Shown one piece after another: positions 4,773 to 6,929 of a stretch of DNA of 6,929 bases (its first letter is position 1; each line of letters begins with the position of its first letter). The notes below the pieces were generated by a model. That model made no database searches. It was not told the DNA's origin and saw nothing but the letters and a program-made list of their open reading frames with translations. The DNA is from Bacteroidales bacterium UBA5235 (lineage in GTDB: Bacteria; Bacteroidota; Bacteroidia; Bacteroidales; VadinHA17). Both the position numbers and the translations under genes were made by a program. Location: NCBI GenBank assembly GCA_002409145.1, contig DHUL01000089.1, positions 1 to 6,929 on the forward strand, in the 5' to 3' direction.

Positions 4773-6929
4773 CTATTTTCCCGGAAGGAAGATCATCTCA
4801 TATTTTTTTGCTGCCTCAACAGCTGCGTCAGAGAAGGGCTCACTGTAAAACCCGTTGTTTATGTAGGTTTCGGTCTGCGAGAGATAGAACGGGCTGCCCG
4901 GTATGCCTGAGGTGCCGGTGGGGATGACCGTAAGAGACTTGTCCCAATCAGCAGTATTGAATATATGCCTCTCGGAGGCGCCATGATGTGCCCTGAAATT
5001 ATCCCTGAAGGCATAAGGCTCAACGGTGTGGTAACTTCCTCCTACACCATATGTATCTGAGTTGAGCTTAAGCAGCCTGTCAAGGATCTTAACCCCTCCC
5101 ATGGGATGTTCAAGGGTTAGAGTATGAATCCTGCCCCACTGCCACTGCTCACCATACACGCCGTACCTGACAGTCAGGGTATCCAGCGCTGCACTTATGC
5201 TCCGGGCAATGATGGTCTCCAGGCTCTCTTTTTCAGGTGTGTCAACATTGTCGACCCATTCATCCGGCCCCTCCTTCATCAGGCTGTAGATATAAAAGTC
5301 ATGCTGCCTTCCCAGGGCTGCTCCATAGAGCTCATCCAGCTCATCACCCAGGAGCTGACGTGCCATCTCCATACGAATGAATTCAAAAAGTGTGGGGGCA
5401 ACAAGTGAGGCGTCCATAGCATAGTTCCACCCCTTCAGCTCCTCAATTGCTTTCTTTTCCGTTTCGCCGGGAGCGCTGAGAGCCTCTGCTCCCTTCAGTA
5501 TGAAAGGGGTAAGCATCATCGCATAGGCTGAGTGATTGTCGGTGATCATTTGTTTAAAGTCCTCTATTCCAAGCATCTGCTCCCTGGCAGCCATCTCCCT
5601 TATCCGCATTATGCGGTATGGCATTGAGAACTCACCGCTGATGTAGAATGGATAATTTCTGTCCACCGTCCTCTGATTGGCTGATGAGATAAATCCTTCA
5701 TCAGGATTGAATGATGAGGGCAGGAGCTCAAACGGCACATAGCCTTTCCATTCATACTCTCCGGTATCACCCCTTCTCGGAAGGAGGCCTGTCCCCTTTC
5801 TGACAGGCACTCCGCCTCCTGTATTGAGTCCTATATTGCCATCAACATCAGCATAAGCAAAGTTCTGGCTGATTGCCCTGAAATGACTGAGGGCTGTCCT
5901 GAACTCATCCCAGTTGCCGGCCCTGTTGAGAAGGTAAACGGCTTTTATCTCGTCACTGTAATCATAACCGCTCCAGCACATCGAGAGCACTGCGTCATCG
6001 ATCTTCTGCATGCCAGAGATGACCGGACCGTGATGTGTGTATCTGATCACTCTCGTCTGTGCTGAGTCATCCGTCATCTTCAGTGTGTGTTCCACATCAC
6101 GGAAGGGAAGCCATTCACCATTGTACAGATAGTTGTTGCCGGTCGTATCAACCGTCTCAACGAAGAGGTCGATGTCATCGACGCTCAGGTTGGTCATTCC
6201 CCATGCAATTCTGTCATTGTGTCCGGCAATTATAAACGGTTCACCGGGAAAGATCACGCCGGTTACGTTCAGCTTGCCCGGGATGACCTGGTGTACCTGC
6301 ATCCAGAACCCCGGCACGTTGAACCCTAAGTGCATATCATTTGAAAGGATGGGCTTTCCGGTCTCGCTTCTGTTTCCTGATACAGCCCAGTTATTGCTTC
6401 CTGACAGTGTGACTATGCCAAGCTCCTCAAGCTTCTCCATGGAGCTGATTGCTTCAAGCGCCTTGCCTGTAAGCTTGTCATCCAGTTTAAAATCAGGAAA
6501 GACAACCTCATCAACCATATTCCAGTCAGCAATTAGTTCTGCAGCTTTTTCAGCACCCAGCTTCCGGCCGAGTTTATAATTGCTGATTTCGGTCGAGAGG
6601 TTTGACGAGGCAAGATCCCAGCCAATGAATCCAATTATGTTAGTAATGTCTATCATGGTCCACGGTTCCGGATCGTAGCCCAGTATCCTGAACTCAGGGG
6701 GAAGTTTCTTCCCGCACTGGGCGATCCAGGCGTTTACTCCGTCAGCATATGCCTGAAGTGTTGCCAGTATAGCGGGATCACCTTTATCCAGCACCAGTTG
6801 CGACTTCTCCGGCATCCCCAGGGAACGCAGGAAGATATCAGTGTCAAACATGTCTCTCTTGAACAGCTCAGACAGCCGGCCCTGGGTGGCATGTCTTACC
6901 ATATCCATCTGCCATAGCCTCTCCTGTGC
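4773..6929 (-). CDS. Penicillin acylase-family Ntn-hydrolase (peptidase S45), N-terminus missing
   Basis: Family members hydrolyse amide bonds of penicillins, acyl-homoserine lactones or other N-acyl compounds, usually in the periplasm. The native substrate here is unknown. The frame is open to the right window edge, where it reads AQERLWQ before the Met at 6908; this is a conserved internal S45 motif, so the true start and any signal peptide lie outside. Numbering from that Met, GSNNWAVSG contains the predicted self-processing nucleophile Ser171 (codon 6398-6396) that begins the beta chain. GHNDRIAWG (229-237) and ISSANQ (407-412, with the likely oxyanion Asn411) follow. Further S45 features are the THHGPV (291-296), AYADVDGNIG (351-360) and GGSYHTV motifs and the PTGTSGIPGSPFY segment near the C-terminus. 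The enzyme looks intact: 718 codons are visible, and the missing part is probably under 100 residues. It is convergent with frr and shares its terminator. Confidence 0.93.
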   Translation of the reverse strand, partial: AQERLWQMDMVRHATQGRLSELFKRDMFDTDIFLRSLGMPEKSQLVLDKGDPAILATLQAYADGVNAWIAQCGKKLPPEFRILGYDPEPWTMIDITNIIGFIGWDLASSNLSTEISNYKLGRKLGAEKAAELIADWNMVDEVVFPDFKLDDKLTGKALEAISSMEKLEELGIVTLSGSNNWAVSGNRSETGKPILSNDMHLGFNVPGFWMQVHQVIPGKLNVTGVIFPGEPFIIAGHNDRIAWGMTNLSVDDIDLFVETVDTTGNNYLYNGEWLPFRDVEHTLKMTDDSAQTRVIRYTHHGPVISGMQKIDDAVLSMCWSGYDYSDEIKAVYLLNRAGNWDEFRTALSHFRAISQNFAYADVDGNIGLNTGGGVPVRKGTGLLPRRGDTGEYEWKGYVPFELLPSSFNPDEGFISSANQRTVDRNYPFYISGEFSMPYRIMRIREMAAREQMLGIEDFKQMITDNHSAYAMMLTPFILKGAEALSAPGETEKKAIEELKGWNYAMDASLVAPTLFEFIRMEMARQLLGDELDELYGAALGRQHDFYIYSLMKEGPDEWVDNVDTPEKESLETIIARSISAALDTLTVRYGVYGEQWQWGRIHTLTLEHPMGGVKILDRLLKLNSDTYGVGGSYHTVEPYAFRDNFRAHHGASERHIFNTADWDKSLTVIPTGTSGIPGSPFYLSQTETYINNGFYSEPFSDAAVEAAKKYEMIFLPGK

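Noticed and set aside
6133..6579. 148-codon plus-strand frame opposite the acylase gene
   Set aside because: It is antisense to well-conserved S45 coding sequence and its low-complexity Ser/Pro-rich product has no family resemblance.
6906..6908. ATG at 6908 as the true start of the acylase
   Set aside because: The frame stays open to the window edge and encodes AQERLWQ, a conserved internal S45 motif, so the gene begins outside the window.

Overview
The window comes from a member of the Bacteroidota, most likely the Bacteroidales or a close relative. Three things support this. The L13, S9, S2, EF-Ts, UMP kinase and RRF proteins have Bacteroidota-type sequences, for example the L13 N-terminus MNTLSYKT. 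Promoter-like sites match TTG-N19/20-TAnnTTTG, the form used by the primary sigma factor of this phylum. The start codons are preceded by A-rich sequence rather than Shine-Dalgarno motifs. Base composition is moderate, with AT-rich intergenic DNA.

Left edge (1-247): the first codons of a membrane protein, possibly of the O-antigen ligase/polymerase type, run leftwards out of the window. Between it and rplM lies a compact divergent promoter region. An 11-bp perfect inverted repeat overlaps the core elements in both directions, and a short hairpin sits at the predicted 5' end of the rplM transcript.

Translation block (248-2944, + strand): rplM (L13, GTG start), rpsI (S9), rpsB (S2, with a long acidic tail) and tsf (EF-Ts), closed by a factor-independent terminator. 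The 115-nt rpsI-rpsB gap can fold into two abutting hairpins and carries a direct repeat, so it is a candidate leader for S2-type control.

Middle (3081-4724, + strand): a monocistronic 66-aa two-helix membrane protein of the DUF2892/YgaP-TM type with its own terminator. It is followed by pyrH (UMP kinase) and frr (ribosome recycling factor). A consensus -7 element in the 44-nt gap suggests that frr also has its own promoter. The RRF departs from the usual RNxRRD signature.

Right part (4773-6929, - strand): a convergent penicillin acylase-family Ntn-hydrolase, truncated at its N-terminus by the window edge. It shares a symmetrical A/T-flanked bidirectional terminator with frr.

Functionally this is mostly core translation (ribosomal proteins, elongation, recycling) plus pyrimidine nucleotide supply, flanked by two probable cell-envelope genes. 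I see no mobile element, CRISPR array, tRNA, rRNA or clearly new multi-gene system. The observations worth follow-up are regulatory (the divergent promoter palindrome and the rpsB leader) and two protein-level oddities (the RRF signature and the S2 tail).
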